DNA from: Psococerastis gibbosa | Taxonomy: Eukaryota > Arthropoda > Insecta > Psocodea > Psocidae | DNA length: 64,000 nucleotides | Reading direction: 5' to 3' | Assembly: GCA_963971405.1 (NCBI GenBank) | Contig: OZ020487.1 | Coordinates: 10,823,344 to 10,887,343, forward strand | Part shown: piece by piece, positions 28,601 through 40,131 of the stretch | How positions within the stretch are numbered: position 1 is the first letter of the stretch | Layout of the letters: each line of letters starts with the position of its first letter | Made by a program: the position numbers and the translations under genes | The notes under the pieces: generated by a model | The model's database searches: none | The model's input: only the letters and a program-made list of their open reading frames with translations | Told to the model about the DNA's origin: nothing

Positions 28601-29153
28601 CAATCGACATTCTATATAGCTGCTTCTTTCGCGGCAAATTTCTGACAAAAATAATTAGGTGCCTATATGGCTAATGATGCCACCCTCTTCTCTCTCTCTC
28701 TCTCTTCATCGTTGGCTGGTACTCCCCTGCACCGAAGTAATTAATATATTTTATTTAAAAAATGTAGGCTTAATGTGAATAAACTATTTTTAATTCGAAG
28801 TTTCATATTTGGTGCTCCTGTAATATACATATGTGCGTTATTGATCCACGATGATAATCTATGAGGCGAATAAAGGCAAGTTGGGGGGCTAAAAGTATAG
28901 ACATGAACTCGGATAAATTTTTAAGTTCAGCTCGAAACACTAAGCAATAAAATGAACATAATCCATAGAATGGATTACTCTAGTATGACACATCAACATT
29001 CAACGCATCCGAATTGGCAGGGATGAAAATGATATCCTAGGCTAGTCAATGGCTTACCCTAGCTCCCAGTAAGCACAACTCCTCAGCAGTAGATTTCCCG
29101 ATGCCAGTAGCTGCGCCCGTGATAAGAACTGCTTTGTCCGACCACCCGTCCAT
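25631..29153 (-). CDS. Short-chain dehydrogenase, 15-hydroxyprostaglandin dehydrogenase-like
   Basis: Four exons: 29153-29058, 28187-27957, 27470-27297 and 25891-25631. They give 253 residues and a TAG stop, the length of a classical SDR. The cofactor motif TGAATGIG spans residues 12-19. An Asp follows strand 2 (VAVCDVD), which favours NAD+ over NADP+. CDVTD and the NNAA motif (91-94) follow. The catalytic residues are Ser139, Tyr152 and Lys156 (YSATK), with the family spacing of 13 between Ser and Tyr. Layout and the C-terminal portion fit the HPGD/15-PGDH group, which oxidises hydroxyl groups of eicosanoids in vertebrates. Insect relatives act on unknown alcohols, so the substrate is open. 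The start has G at -3 and +4. No targeting signal or membrane segment is visible. Confidence 0.88.
26335..26548. mobile_element. 210-bp foldback MITE, family F2 (copy 1)
   Basis: GTAGGTATAGTCCACGCAAA at the left is inverted at the right (TTGCGTGGGCTATACCTAC), and pairing continues inward through CATGGAATGTTTTGATCCTG. A second copy lies at 59792-60003. Both strands appear open over about 90 codons only because the sequence is palindromic. It lies in dehydrogenase intron 3. Confidence 0.9.
27494..27705. repeat. 53-bp tandem repeat, four copies
   Basis: TGGCTATGCAATAGAACCGT recurs at 27507, 27559, 27612 and 27665, that is every 52-53 bp, with CAACACAGCTGTCAGATCT between. It starts about 25 bp upstream of the exon at 27470, inside the intron before it. 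Confidence 0.9.
28325..28506 (-). repeat. Short retroposon, family R1 (5'-shortened copy)
   Basis: It matches the 41-kb copy from TTTAAGGACCCAGGCCCATA to GATAATGGACAAGCTGAGAC and lies in dehydrogenase intron 1. The rest of that intron (28507-29057) shows only a CT microsatellite near 28690. Confidence 0.75.
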
Positions 29154-30215
29154 GGCCAAGGGGGAATATAAACAAGGAGGGTGCTGACCTGCGCCCTACA
29201 ATTTTGTGACACACCCCACGAGTGTGGCGCCAAATTCAAAATCTGAACTACAAAGTCACAGCTCTATGATGGGGAGACTAGCCCACAAGCCTTCCTTGAC
29301 AGATAGGGAATATTCAACATTTCAACATAAAAACGAGGGCATGTGCTAACTTGAGGCCTGCGCCCTACAATATTATATAATTATGACACTCCTCATTTTG
29401 GAGGGGGGGGGGGGTCGACTAAATTAGAGCGTAATAAATAACTTAATTTATAATAGATTTACCAGCTACCCCCCTACTCCCCCCCCCTGTATCCGTCTTT
29501 GGCATGGTGCCGGAATCAAATATTCGAAGTAGATATTCAGAAGATGAGTTGGAGGAATAAAGATAAGCGGCCAGTGATTGTGGAACACAGGAACAACCCT
29601 AAATGCACTGGTTTGCCGCCAAAATAAAAACGTCAAACCCACACTTTAGAGATTTATGTGTAAGAGAGCAGCCAGAACTATAATAGACCTGAAATTTAAA
29701 ATGGTAACAACTAGGGTACCGGTACTTTAAATTAGAGGATAAATAAAAACTAGACTTGGCGGCATCCGAACCCACGATCTACGCCTAACCGGGGCGTCGT
29801 TATCAGTTACAACGTGGAGGTTGCCTCTTCAACCAAAAGTTAATTTAAAAAGTCAGTGTTATATACTCCATATAATACTGCAATAATGACTAGGGTACTT
29901 TCTTACCTACAACCTGACAACCAGATAACTGAACTATTAGAAGTATAGGCTAACACATACCTACGCCTGATAGGTACCTATAATCCATTATACTATCATT
30001 ATACTAATCAATAAGATGCCGTAAATCGTGATTTTATGTTATTTATATTATTACTGAAAATTAAAATATTATCAAAGCAAGTTTTAGGCTCTCTAGCTGT
30101 TTGCGGATGACCGCCCATCCTAGTCCCTGGCTCACTTTGAGCATCTTCCCGATTTTTGTTTTCTCATGTATATTGGCCTGCGCACCACTAAAAATATTTC
30201 GGGATACGGTATATT
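29154..30215. other. Intergenic: G-run block and SINE S2 pieces
   Basis: It holds a G run at 29402-29414 with inverted C-rich partner near 29470. At 29752-29900 a tRNA-like head (GGGTTCGGATGCC on the minus strand) faces an S2 tail in the opposite direction. No exon was recognised. Confidence 0.5.
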
Positions 30216-33200
30216 CTAAATGTAGGAGAGCCAAACTGCTGGGTTGTTGATAGTGATGTTATCTGTATCTTGAGTTGAGAACCCCAGGTCGTGCATTTTA
30301 GCCAAGATATTGGTAAATATATGCATGTACCCATGACCGCCATACCGCACCTGAAACATATAGCAATGTCCCGGAGGTCTTTTTATGATTAAAAAATTAC
30401 TTCTAATGGTAAAGATTTAGTTAAACTTTATAACATTAGAATGTCAAACTAAAATTATTTTAGGATAATCTTTTATACCACAAATTAACCTAGGATTACT
30501 TACAGGGGCCTAATGGTCCTTTTTCCAATGCTACTAACAACCCCATATGGATTTCGGCCATTTCGGGCATTATTTACACTGTTTACGTAAGAATTTTTGG
30601 GCATTGGCAAACTTGTAGCGGTATACGTCGTCAATGTCAACCTCCATTCCAGTGGAGTTACTCGTTTTGAGGGCACAGGAGCCCAAAAAAGTTTTTGGTT
30701 TTTACGAAATATATGTCTGTCGTCTATAAATAAATAATAAATAAATAAATATATATATTTCTGTTAAATAATACAATCAAGTACCGTAATTAACAAGTAA
30801 TCGAAAAGAAAGTATAAACTAATTAATCGTTTGCCGCGGTCTGTTCGTCGAGTTGTGGGCAAACTACCCGGTGGATTTTGATGAAGTTTGGCAAGTAGGT
30901 TCAAAAAATACCTATTTTTCATTTTGGGCTAACTCGATTTTGGGGGTGACCCCAATAAACTAAAAAAAAAACGGCTAAAAATATTTTTACCAAGTGATGG
31001 AAATTTACAAATCCGCAAAATCAACTATACCTTAGATGATGAATTTTTAACTCTTTCATTTTTCCAATTAAAACTTACCAATCTATGGCGCGTATGAATA
31101 TCATGTGACATAAGAACACGGTTCTTATATCCCGAATCACACAAAACTTTTATTCGGTCAATGCGCTGTCTGTCTGAAGGCATCTGAATGTGTGGGCCAA
31201 ACTGGTATGTGAGCACCTCAGTACCGAACAAGTCATGCTGCAGGTATGTCTTGTATGAGCTGGCAAAGTCCAGCAGGTCACTTTCTTCAGTTAGCGTACC
31301 TGGTAAAAAAACGTTAAGAGTTGGTAATATGGACGCACAGCGTTATGAAGTGGGTATTATCACTATTTTAGAACCAAATGAAGACAGGGGAAGAATTATG
31401 AATGTCCATGAAAGCAAGTTTCGACAAAAATGGATTTTAAGGTGTCACTATCATCGTTTTTCCCCGGACTGCGGATCCTTTAAAGTTTAAACAGATGTAT
31501 CATTGTAGTTTTGGTGTTTTTGCCAATTCTAAATGCACCATCAGATTCCTCAGGAAAAGTGTTAAGTAGGCAAAAGTAACATTTTTTGGCATTCATCATT
31601 CTTCCCCTGTGGTCTTCAAATGCTGGGTCTTGCCGCTGGTATATGTACATTCAGGGGCGTCGCGAGGGTATGGTGATTAGGGGGGAGGACCCAGCGATTT
31701 GCCAACTCTGGCATGCGAATATTCCAACTCAATATTCTAATAAATGTATCAATTATCATACACAAATTATATACAGAACCCCGCATTGGCGTAAATTTCC
31801 AAAATTTCTGGAGGGGGGCTTTAGGACCCCAAGATTTTGATTCATTACTCATTCACCTCCGAAGTGAGAAAGGGGGTCCGGGGGTCTCCCCAGGAGAATT
31901 TTTTTTTGTGAAAGTACTTGGTCAATATGTCGATATTTTTATGACGTCTTTCATGTAAAATAAGCATACCAAGATTTAATTTCCCTTTCATTATTGTGGA
32001 TGCTATGCCTTTCACCTCCATAACGTCTTTGTCACAGAAATCCTGCCCTGCGTGAGCTTTCGTTCCTTCAGTTAATGCATATTATACCTGAGCTGAAATG
32101 AATTGAAGGTTGCGCATACATAGTGCCATAGTGGGTCCGATCGCACGTGCGCGGCCCCGCTCAGGATTATGAAGAATTTAAGTATATTAGACTATGTTGA
32201 ATTTCATTGGCTCCAATAACTTACGGTCCAGATGAGACATGACACATTTTCTATCATCGCCACCAGCCTCTGTGTACCTTCGCATGATTTCAAACGGAGA
32301 CCTGGGATCTCTCCCTGGGTGGAAGCTCACTGGACATTTTAGTTCAGCCTGTAATTCTCCAGTAGCCCTGATGGAACGCAATTCAAATGCATCTTCTGCA
32401 ACACATAAAAAATTTCGCCAATGAGAAGTTTCCACGTCAAAAATAATCATAATCATTCATCAATTTATGCTGATGTGGAAAATAATTGGAGTATTAGCTG
32501 TCATGTTGTTGGTATGAATTTCTAGTCCGCTGCGTAAAATATTTAGGAATGGAGCTAAAAAATGCCTTAGCACGACAGTTCAATATGGTTTAGGCCTGAG
32601 CACAGGTAGAGGATACTACCACTCTATTCAAGGGCGGATCCAGCCAAAAATTTAGGGGGGTCACAAGTTTTTTGTAAGTTTAAAATGTAATTTTTTTGTT
32701 GAAAAGTTGAGTTTTTTTAAAAGTTTTTTACTGGGTATCTTATGAATTTACTCAGTTAGGGGGTCATGACCCCCCCCCCCCCGTGGGTCCGCCATTGACT
32801 CTATTTGGGATGTTATGGTCAGCAACATGCCCATCTCACTAGGTCAGAATTTATAGCTAGATAATCAGGACATGTAGAGTAGTGAGAGAGGCCCCGACTT
32901 TCACCCGAAAGGTTGTTGGTTCGAGTCCCACACTTGCTACATTTTCTGGCGCGATGCTTCGGAGGGCATGTATAAAGAAGGTGGTCCCGGCTTTCCTATT
33001 ATTGAGTGTAAGGGGGGCTTCGTCGCTAGGTTGGCTTAGTACTAGTAGAAAAAAAGTCAATATTTAAAGTAAGTAATAATTAAAAAGTTGTGCTCCACTC
33101 AAGCCGAAGCTTGTGAGGGTGGCACATGGTATATATAGGAGCATTAGTCGAGAGTTGTTAACATACTGTAGGCTATCATAGTTGATTGAGTGTGAAAATT

Positions 33201-36200
33201 TATACTATAGCCAAGCATCACTCTCAAGGGCCCCCCCCCCCCACTTTACTGATACGGAACGTGTTCCTAAACAATAGAAGCGATCGATTGTGATGGGGTG
33301 AACCGCTAATAACTCAGAACAATGGAATTGCACCACCTCCAATCTATAGCTCCAAAATGGGATGATGATTTTTTATAGGAGGTTGGACATTACAGTGTAA
33401 AGCGACTTCGGTGGCAAGGTAGTAGTGTGCTTTTACTTGTGCGAGTCTCTACATACCTTGCGGTCGGTGACGTCTCGACACACGTATCTATTAGGACAGG
33501 GGCATAAAGTTGGGAGGGGGGGGGGGCACGGTCCAACTTGCCCCCCACCCCCAGCCTCGAGCATTGTAAGCCGTGGCTTATATTTCATGGTCCCCTTTGC
33601 AGCAATATGAATATAAACATTCCTTTTTTAGCTCTCTAAAATCTACAGCTATAATTTACAACTATTAAAATGCGTAAAACCCCACTATTTTCCTCTTATA
33701 TTTTCAATTTTTCCTTAAATCCTGCCTGATGACGTCATAACGTCTACTTAGTTTTGCCCCCGCCATCAATCTAAAACTTTACGCCTCTGTATTATGTTAC
33801 TTAGTGAGGCGATTGAAGAGGTTAATCGGATCCATTCATTACATTGTGTGTACGCGATTTAAGCTTTAAAAAAATACAAATACATGCTGCCACTAATTGC
33901 TGACTAATCGATTTTGCTTGTCCCACGCTGTCATAGGCGTAGATAGGATTGGATCCAGAGGGGGACAGGTGCAAAAGTTCGATTGTTTTCCGCGGGTTTA
34001 TTTGAATTTATTTATTTTAATAAAAACATAAAAGCTGATTTATTCTAACTTAGTTTAAATTCCCCGGACTTTTTTGCATTGTGTAAATTCATTTAAAAAA
34101 AAAAAAAACAATTCTATGTGTTACCTCGTTAAATCTTTAGGGTGGAGGGGCGTGTCCATAGGCTTGTAGCTTACCTTGTTGTTTAGTTAAATTGGATGCG
34201 ACTTCCCCAAGAAATCCGCACCTGGTACTGGCTTCTTCTAGGCACCCCTCCTCCATGTCTCTTTTCATACGCTGGTACATTTCTTCCACAGACAGACTTA
34301 GGTTGGAAACAGGTTGGGAGTCTGCGAGGTAGTAGCCTGAGAACATAGCGGACCCAGTTTTTTATCTTGGGGAAGGTCATCCCTCAAAATGCTATCTCAG
34401 GTATAAACTGAGAATAAAAACAATACGGTATTTGATTTTTTATTTGAACAATTCTGGTTGGTACATACAGAACGAAACGAAACCATTTAAAGAAGCATTA
34501 CAATAACACTTTTCATATTTCATTTTTTTTAAAAATTAAGTTGTCAATTTAGGGGGTCATGACCTCCGTGACCCCCTCTCGGGGTGCACCACTGGACTTC
34601 TTATACTTAAACAGTAACCTCCGAGAATATAATAGCCTACTATCACATCGACTTGCTCGGAAGCTCACAAGCCTGCTTCTATCACATTGGTTCTGCCTTA
34701 CCGGTCCCAGCGACTATATGCACCCCCGTTGCGGCTGAGAGTCGCTTCAGAAAGGTCGTATTCCGCTTCAGCCCATGGGTGGTGTTTTCCACAATAGTTC
34801 CACCCCCATGCTTTTTAAACAAATCTACGTCATACGTGACGGCCTCCTCGTCTTGAAATTGTATGTTGGTGGTGTTGGAGTATCTATAACACAACGGGTC
34901 GGATTATAGGCTATTTGTGTCTTCCAATGGATTTCCCTGTAATTCTACAGTTAGGCAACTATGTAAGCCATACATGCATAATATTGCTCCTTTAAATAAA
35001 TCGGTCAGCGCTTTAAACGCTATGGGGCTTAGAATATGATTTGATTGATTTGAAGCGTGCTAGCTGACAATAAGCTCAACATTATTTTGGCTCCATATAT
35101 GACAGCAAAATTCGGGCCGATCAGTATTGAACTTACGGGTATCTTTGAACAAATCCAACGTTGCTAAGGGTGATTTGTCCCTCCAAATAGGGGCTAAATT
35201 GGGGAGGGGGGTCCACATGGAACTTGCCGTAGTCAAGATGTAGATGCTCGTGGGTCAAGGTTCTTCCCAGCTCCGATGCAGGCACTGCGCCTAGAACTAT
35301 ACACAAAAAACATAAAAGTACTGCAACCTAGGCCTACATTCAATTTTTTTTAGCCTTAAGACATTTAACTGAGGTTATAGGGCAATGATTTGCCAGTGGT
35401 ATGCCGGCAATTGTCCCCCAGACATTCACAGACGTTCTTGACATTCAGCATGTGTAGAAGCTGGAAGCATTCACTACACAGAATAAAAAGAAGAAGAGCC
35501 CTCCTTGTGTGCAATTATTTTCTTGCCTGTAAAATCTAACCGTTACTTCTATCATAGTGGGTAAACCCCCATTATTTCAGTCCTATTTCTTCAACAATTT
35601 CCCCCCGGGGAGACCACGGAGCCCCCCCCCCTTAGGTCTTTTGAACACTCAGGCGCCTGAGCAAAGGACACTAAAGGTCCCCCTCATTTAAAAGCCGTGT
35701 GCTGTCCCCCTTTTCTATTTGGGGGGGGGGGGGCAAATTATACACCTATATCGTTACACCACTGCTAGTAATACAATATTGTCAAATAATTTATTTTTTT
35801 ATTTTAATTTTTTTAATTTGGAAGTTGAGATCTTGAGAATCTGCCCTTTGACACCCGTGTTTATATATAGATATATGTATATAGTATATATTATGTACTG
35901 TATATCTTTTTTAAAGGTTTATCGCATACAAACAATGTAATGAATGTATCCGATTGACCTCTTCAGTCGCCTCTGTAGGTTAGTACCCGTGTTGAGTTAC
36001 GACACGTCTCCGATCGCATGGCTTGTAGAGACTCGTACAAGTACAAGCACGCTACCACCATGCCATTCAGGCACGTAGCCAGGGAGGGGGCTTTGGAAGC
36101 TGAAGCCCCCCCCCCCCGAAATGAAAAGAAAAGAAAGAAAAAAGGGAGATTATTATTGTAAATGAGTGAAATTAGTTTTTTGCATATATTACTATTAGTA

Positions 36201-36973
36201 TTATGGAGCTGATTTAATTACAAAAGTAATTTTTACATTCAATATTCTGTGTTTGGAAGATATCACACTTTTTTATCCTTTGTTCTGTTTGATGTTTACC
36301 TGTAATTTTTTTCTCCCTCTAAAAACACTAACACTGTGTTTTTGCATGTAAATTCTTAAAAATTTCCGGGGGGGGGGGTGGGCGGACCCGCCGTTTTACT
36401 GGGGGTATTCTACCCCCGACCCCCTGGTAGTTAGCCCCCCCCGAAATAAAATCCTGGCTACGTGCTTGATGGCATCGAAGTCGATATATAGCCTACTTGA
36501 GTCCATTCGCTGCTTCTTACTGCCCCCTGATCGACGGTTAATTCCTCTATTTCTGTTTTTAAAGTGCTATCAGGAACAACCGTACCTAATTAATCATGTC
36601 ATTATACTGATAGGACGCAGCACAGTATAGCAGCAGGCATGGCCGTAGCCAGAAATGTTTTCTGGGGGAGGGTGGATCCAACTGACGTCACCGGAAGTGA
36701 TGTAACCTCAATATATTTAAAAATCCATTCTAGTGTACGCTGAAAATATTTCGGGGGGGGGGGGGGTCCAGACCCCTCTGGCTACGGCTTTGGCCAGTAC
36801 GGTAGGTCTAGGCCTGCTGGTAGTACCATAGCGTTATATCATGACAATGAGCTCCAGCTTCATCTACCTATTCATCAAGTAAGCGGTCAACAGGATCCCC
36901 TCCCCAAGTAGGCTAAAGTACTGTATACTATATTAAACAATTGAACTGCACACCCACCTGTTTGCACCGACAT
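30216..36973 (-). CDS. PTER: Phosphotriesterase-related protein
   Basis: Seven exons: 36973-36958, 35296-35137, 34883-34702, 34336-34175, 32395-32225, 31299-31079 and 30350-30216. They join in frame to 348 residues with a TAG stop, essentially the length of vertebrate PTER. Exon 1 supplies only MSVQT plus one base, joining to VLG and then GRTLTHEHLH. The amidohydrolase metal ligands are all present: His21 and His23 (HEH), Glu164 in GEV (in place of the carboxylated Lys of bacterial phosphotriesterase), His199 (FHPG), His228 (SHLD) and Asp297 (HDIH). The HGGGTIVENTT segment also matches the family. Recent work on mouse PTER reports N-acetyltaurine hydrolysis; the insect substrate is not established. 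The protein looks intact and catalytically competent. Confidence 0.93.
30505..30660 (-). repeat. Short retroposon, family R1 (partial)
   Basis: GGGCCTAATGGTCCTTTTTC, TTATTTACACTGTTTACGTA and GGCATTGGCAAACTTGTAGC are diverged matches to the family. It lies in the last PTER intron, followed by an R2 fragment. Confidence 0.6.
30668..31010 (+). repeat. Repeat family R2, 5' fragment interrupted by TA-rich insert
   Basis: AGGAGCCCAAAAAAGTTTTT, the ATGTCTGTCG track and GGGCAAACTACCCGGTGGAT match the family 5' half. A TAAATAAATA-rich segment (about 30725-30830) splits it. It ends about 70 bp before the PTER exon at 31079. Confidence 0.7.
31650..31905. repeat. GGGGCGTCGCGAGGG G-run element
   Basis: It begins CAGGGGCGTCGCGAGGG, contains two short G-rich blocks (GGGGGGAGGACC and GGAGGGGGGCTTTAGGACCC) and ends in GGGGGTCCGGGGGTCTCCCC. 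The repeat style equals other G-run elements here. It lies in PTER intron 5. Confidence 0.45.
32632..32805. mobile_element. G-run MITE, GGCGGATCCAGCC ends
   Basis: The left end GGGCGGATCCAGCC and right end GTGGGTCCGCCATTGAC form an inverted pair. A G run near the left mirrors the 15-C run near the right. Related copies are at 56310-56495 and 59545-59728. It is intronic in PTER. Confidence 0.7.
32866..33056 (+). repeat. tRNA-derived SINE, family S1 (copy 3)
   Basis: The sense copy reads GGACATGTAGAGTAGTGAGA, then an intact B box GGTTCGAGTCCC, GGAGGGCATGTATAAAG, GAGTGTAAGGGGGGCTTC and GGCTTAGTACTAGTAGAAAA. It lies in PTER intron 4. Confidence 0.8.
33403..33885 (+). repeat. SINE-like family S3 split by a TIR element
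   Basis: The 5' part (GGCAAGGTAGTAGTGTGC, TTGTGCGAGTCTCTACA) and the 3' part (AAGAGGTTAATCGGATCC, TACGCGATTTAAGC) match a continuous copy at 41345-41530. Between them lies a G-run element at 33496-33790 with ends ACAGGGGCATAAAGTT and AACTTTACGCCTCTGT. Confidence 0.7.
35890..36062 (-). repeat. SINE-like family S3 (reverse copy)
   Basis: On the minus strand it contains GTAGCGTGCTTGTACTTG, GAGTCTCTACAAGCCATG, a CGGAGACGTGTCG block, GCGACTGAAGAGGTCAATCGG and ATTGTTTGTATGCGATAAAC. It matches 41345-41530. It lies in PTER intron 1. Confidence 0.75.
36070..36462. mobile_element. G-run MITE, GGCACGTAGCCAGG ends
   Basis: GCACGTAGCCAGGGAGGGGG at the left and AATCCTGGCTACGTGC at the right are terminal inverted repeats, each flanked inside by G or C runs and GCTGAAGCCCC. 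The copy at 37541-37790 has the same ends and GACCCGCCGTTTTACTGGG but a shorter interior. It lies in PTER intron 1. Confidence 0.85.
36637..36798. mobile_element. G-run MITE, GGCCGTAGCCAG ends
   Basis: GGCATGGCCGTAGCCAG and CTGGCTACGGCTTTGGCC are inverted ends, with 13 G followed by TCCAGACCCC near the right. It is about 160 bp, intronic in PTER. Confidence 0.8.
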
Positions 36974-37540
36974 GTCAAGTAGTAGTGTAGAGTAGTGTCT
37001 GCTTCTGCGCTGTTTTGCTGCTATCTCCAGAATGATATACTTCGATAAATACTCAAGCAAATAGCTCGGCAAACAATTTATTGCATAACAATTTGAGCGT
37101 CCTGACAGACGTGAGAGCTATGTTCAACGTTGTAGCGCGTCCAATTATCCTAACAAGTCCTATAGAATTAACGCTCCCGCACTCTTATAAACTCATGGAT
37201 TGACTGTATGTAGCATACATGCACATGCTACACCAAGATTGTGTATACTGTGAACGTCTCACTAACGACAAAGCCGCCCAACCGGTGTATAGACTGATCT
37301 GGGGAACAGCTGGATGTGATAATGAGGCCAGTGGCGGATTAAGGTCCAGATTTCGGAGGGGGGGGGGGTGTTGAGGGTTGTGGACAGGGACAATGACAGT
37401 GAAAGTGCCCCCCACCCACCACTCTCTCCATCGATTGAAGGACAATGAAAAACAACGTCTCGGCCAGTAAGTCCCCCCACATAGCGTGTAAGTGCTGCGT
37501 GTGTGTTGGGGGAGGGGGTTGCTCTTTGGCCCGCTGGGGC

Positions 37541-37790
37541 CAGGCACGTAGCCAGGGAGGGGGCTTTGGGGGCTGAAGCCCCTCCCGAAATGTAAAAAAA
37601 GGGGGGGGGAAATGATTTTTTTTTAGTTTATTTATATTTGTTCTCACTCGATCCAGTGTATATACAGTAGATTCGATAGTGCAAGATACTTCCGCAGATT
37701 ACGGACGACTTGACCCGCCGTTTTACTGGGTATTCCATACACCCCCCCCCCCCAAACTCCCTCCCGATATACAATCCTGGCTACGTGCTT
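37541..37790. mobile_element. G-run MITE, GGCACGTAGCCAGG ends (short copy)
   Basis: The same terminal repeats as 36070-36462 (GCACGTAGCCAGGGAGGGGG and ATCCTGGCTACGTGC), with the interior shortened. Confidence 0.85.
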
Positions 37791-37971
37791 GGCTGGGGCA
37801 GTCAAAGTTAAGTGGAGGGGATTTTTTATTAATCCCCATTCCCTCATAATAGGCATATATAGTACATGGGGGGGGGGGGGTGTTCAGCTGATATATATAA
37901 ATTGTAGTTACGTGTTACGAGATGGGGGAGGGGGAGTGTCGACTATCTATCTAATACAAAATTGGGGTAAC

Positions 37972-38400
37972 CAGCTATGGCCGAAGTTAGAGGATTTAGA
38001 AAAATCTGGACTTGGCGGGATTCAAACACATGATCATCGTCTTAACCGCACGCTCAAGTACAGGGCCTAGCTGCTACATCCTCTGCTTATGTATAAATAT
38101 GCTCTTAGATTGATTTGTATTTTCTAATTTTTAGATTCGTATCTTGTCAAAGACCATAGACGTAGAGGATTTTACAAACTGTGTACTAGAGCAGGCTTGT
38201 GGTCCAGTGGTTAAGACAATGTCCGGATAGGCATAAATCATGGTTTCAAATCCCACCAAGTCCAGATTTTCCTAAATCCTCTAATTTCGGTTATAACGAG
38301 GAGGTTGCCTCCTGATTGCCTCTTCAGCCTCAGTTAGTTTAATGTCAGTACTATATACCATATATGATGCTACAATATATTGACCAACTGTGAGCCAATA
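37972..38400. repeat. tRNA-derived SINE family S2, two heads back to back
   Basis: On the plus strand at 38193 the head reads TTGTGGTCCAGTGGTTAAGA, whose TGGTCCAGTGG fits the A-box consensus. GGTTTCAAATCCCACCAAG then resembles a B box. The minus strand at 37972-38075 carries a second head (TGTTTGAATCCCGCCAAG). The tail GAGGAGGTTGCCTCCTGATT at 38300 recurs near 29815. It is tRNA-like sequence, not a functional tRNA gene. Confidence 0.7.
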
Positions 38401-38616
38401 AGCGAGAAGATTGGTTAGCAGATTACAGTTCTCGTAGCCTATTATATGGGCTACTGGTAACAGCCACCAATAATATTTACTATCTGATTCCCTATTGACA
38501 TTAAATATCCTTGGTGGATGTACAAACATACTGTATGTATTTGGCTAACAATTCTCATCCGAAGTTCCAAGCTAAAGCTGGTAGTAGACAGTTGTACTCT
38601 TAAATTAAATTTGACT

Positions 38617-38805
38617 TATATTGTTCTATTACTAAGCCAGCCTAATGGAGTTAGGGCTATAAAGCCCTCTCTTACACTCAACTAGGACGACCCGGGACCG
38701 CCTGCTTTACACGCCCTCCGAAGCAAGCATGGGACGGGACTCGAACCAACAACCTTGCGGGGGAAAGTCAGAGTCTCTACCACTACTCAACATGTCCTGA
38801 CAAGT
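38617..38805 (-). repeat. tRNA-derived SINE, family S1 (copy 4)
   Basis: On the minus strand it reads TCAGGACATGTTGAGTAGTG, an intact B box GGTTCGAGTCCC, GGAGGGCGTGTAAAGCAGGC, GAGTGTAAGAGAGGGCTTTA and TTAGTAATAGAACAAT. It is the most complete body of the family here. Confidence 0.82.
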
Positions 38806-38949
38806 AGTCCCTGGTGTTACAACCATAGCCCATAGGCTATATTCTATTTAGCAATTTAGTTAGACTATTAAACGGAAGGTCGAGCGTGGTTCTAGACACA
38901 ACATAAAATGGAAATTTTTTCCACCAATCCCTAATGAGTACCTTATAGT

Positions 38950-39858
38950 ACAGTCATTTGGTGCTAAAAAATGAGGTTGCCTGGAAAGTTTTCCGGGAGT
39001 TTTGAAAATTCGCGATTTTATAGATTTCGATGTGATCTTTACGAATTTCAACTTTTTTGCCCCCTCGTATCTTTGCCACTCGAGCCGCCATCTTGGAAAA
39101 ATTGCGTCTAAAAACAGTTTTTTGACAATATCTCCTTTCCGACTCATTTTACGATAAAAGTACATATACAAAAAATTAAAGTCGAGAAAATTTACTATAA
39201 TTATTTATATGTATATAAATCTTTTTTTGTAAAATCAATAGTTTTAGCGTACGAGCGCCGCAATGTCTACTTCAACATTCGTTCTAGCCAAAAACTCATT
39301 TCCACATCACCATGAGGTAGAGTAAGTAGAAAGTTTTTTTGACGTGACAACGTCTAACAAATCGATGACCGCTGGCGAGAATACTGGGTGCATGTACGAA
39401 AAAGTGTTACTCCGATGAGTGACATAAATGCACCCAGTATTCCAGCCAGCGGTCATCGATTTGTTAGACGTTGTCAAGTCAAAAAAACGTTCTACTTACT
39501 CTACCTCATGGTGATGTGGAAATGAGTTTTTGGCTAGAACGAATGTTGAAGTAGACTTTGCGGCGCTCGTACGCTAAAACTATTGATTTTACAAAAAGAT
39601 TTATATACATATAAATAATTATAGTAAATTTTCTCGACTTTAATTTTTTGTATATGTACTTTTATCGTAAAATGAGTCGGAAAGGAGATATTGTCAAAAA
39701 ACTGTATTTAGACGCAATTTTTCCAAGATGGCGGCTCGAGCTTCAAAGATACGAGGGGGCAAAGTTGAAATTCGTAAAGAGCACATCGAAATCTATAAAA
39801 TCACCAATTTTCAAAACTCCCGGAAAACTTTCCAGGTAAAACTACCAAATGATTGTTC
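38950..39858. mobile_element. Large foldback element, 440-bp arms
   Basis: The left arm (38950-39392) and right arm (39429-39858) are near-perfect inverted copies around a 36-bp loop. Examples: ACAGTCATTTGGT against ACCAAATGATTGT, and CTACCTCATGGTGATGTGG on the right against CCACATCACCATGAGGTAG on the left. Each arm carries an outward reading frame starting MYMYFYRKMSRKGDIV. That frame is a consequence of duplication and matches no protein I know. There is no transposase. Confidence 0.92.
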
Positions 39859-40086
39859 TAATACCGGCAGGGGAAATGTAATGGCAGACAGAGGCGGCCC
39901 GAGGCAGGTGCAAGAGGTACGGGGCGCCGAAGGTATGCTACAAAGTTTCTTCTTCTTCTGAGGTCACAATCTTAAAGATTGGTTGGCAGACTCCCTGCAT
40001 ATTATCCTTTAGATTATAATTATTCGCCTACTGCAAAGTTTTCAAATGTTGCTCCATTGTAATGATAACAATACGGTCTACATCCT

Positions 40087-40131
<45 letters not shown>

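Noticed and set aside
37185-37647. Overlapping minus-strand ORFs of 72-120 codons rich in Pro
   Set aside because: They arise from C-rich low-complexity and MITE sequence. The frames have no recognisable family and no consistent splice sites.
38193-38260. tRNA gene suggested by TGGTCCAGTGG and GGTTTCAAATCC
   Set aside because: No acceptor stem or anticodon arm folds properly, and the sequence is repeated elsewhere with a SINE tail.
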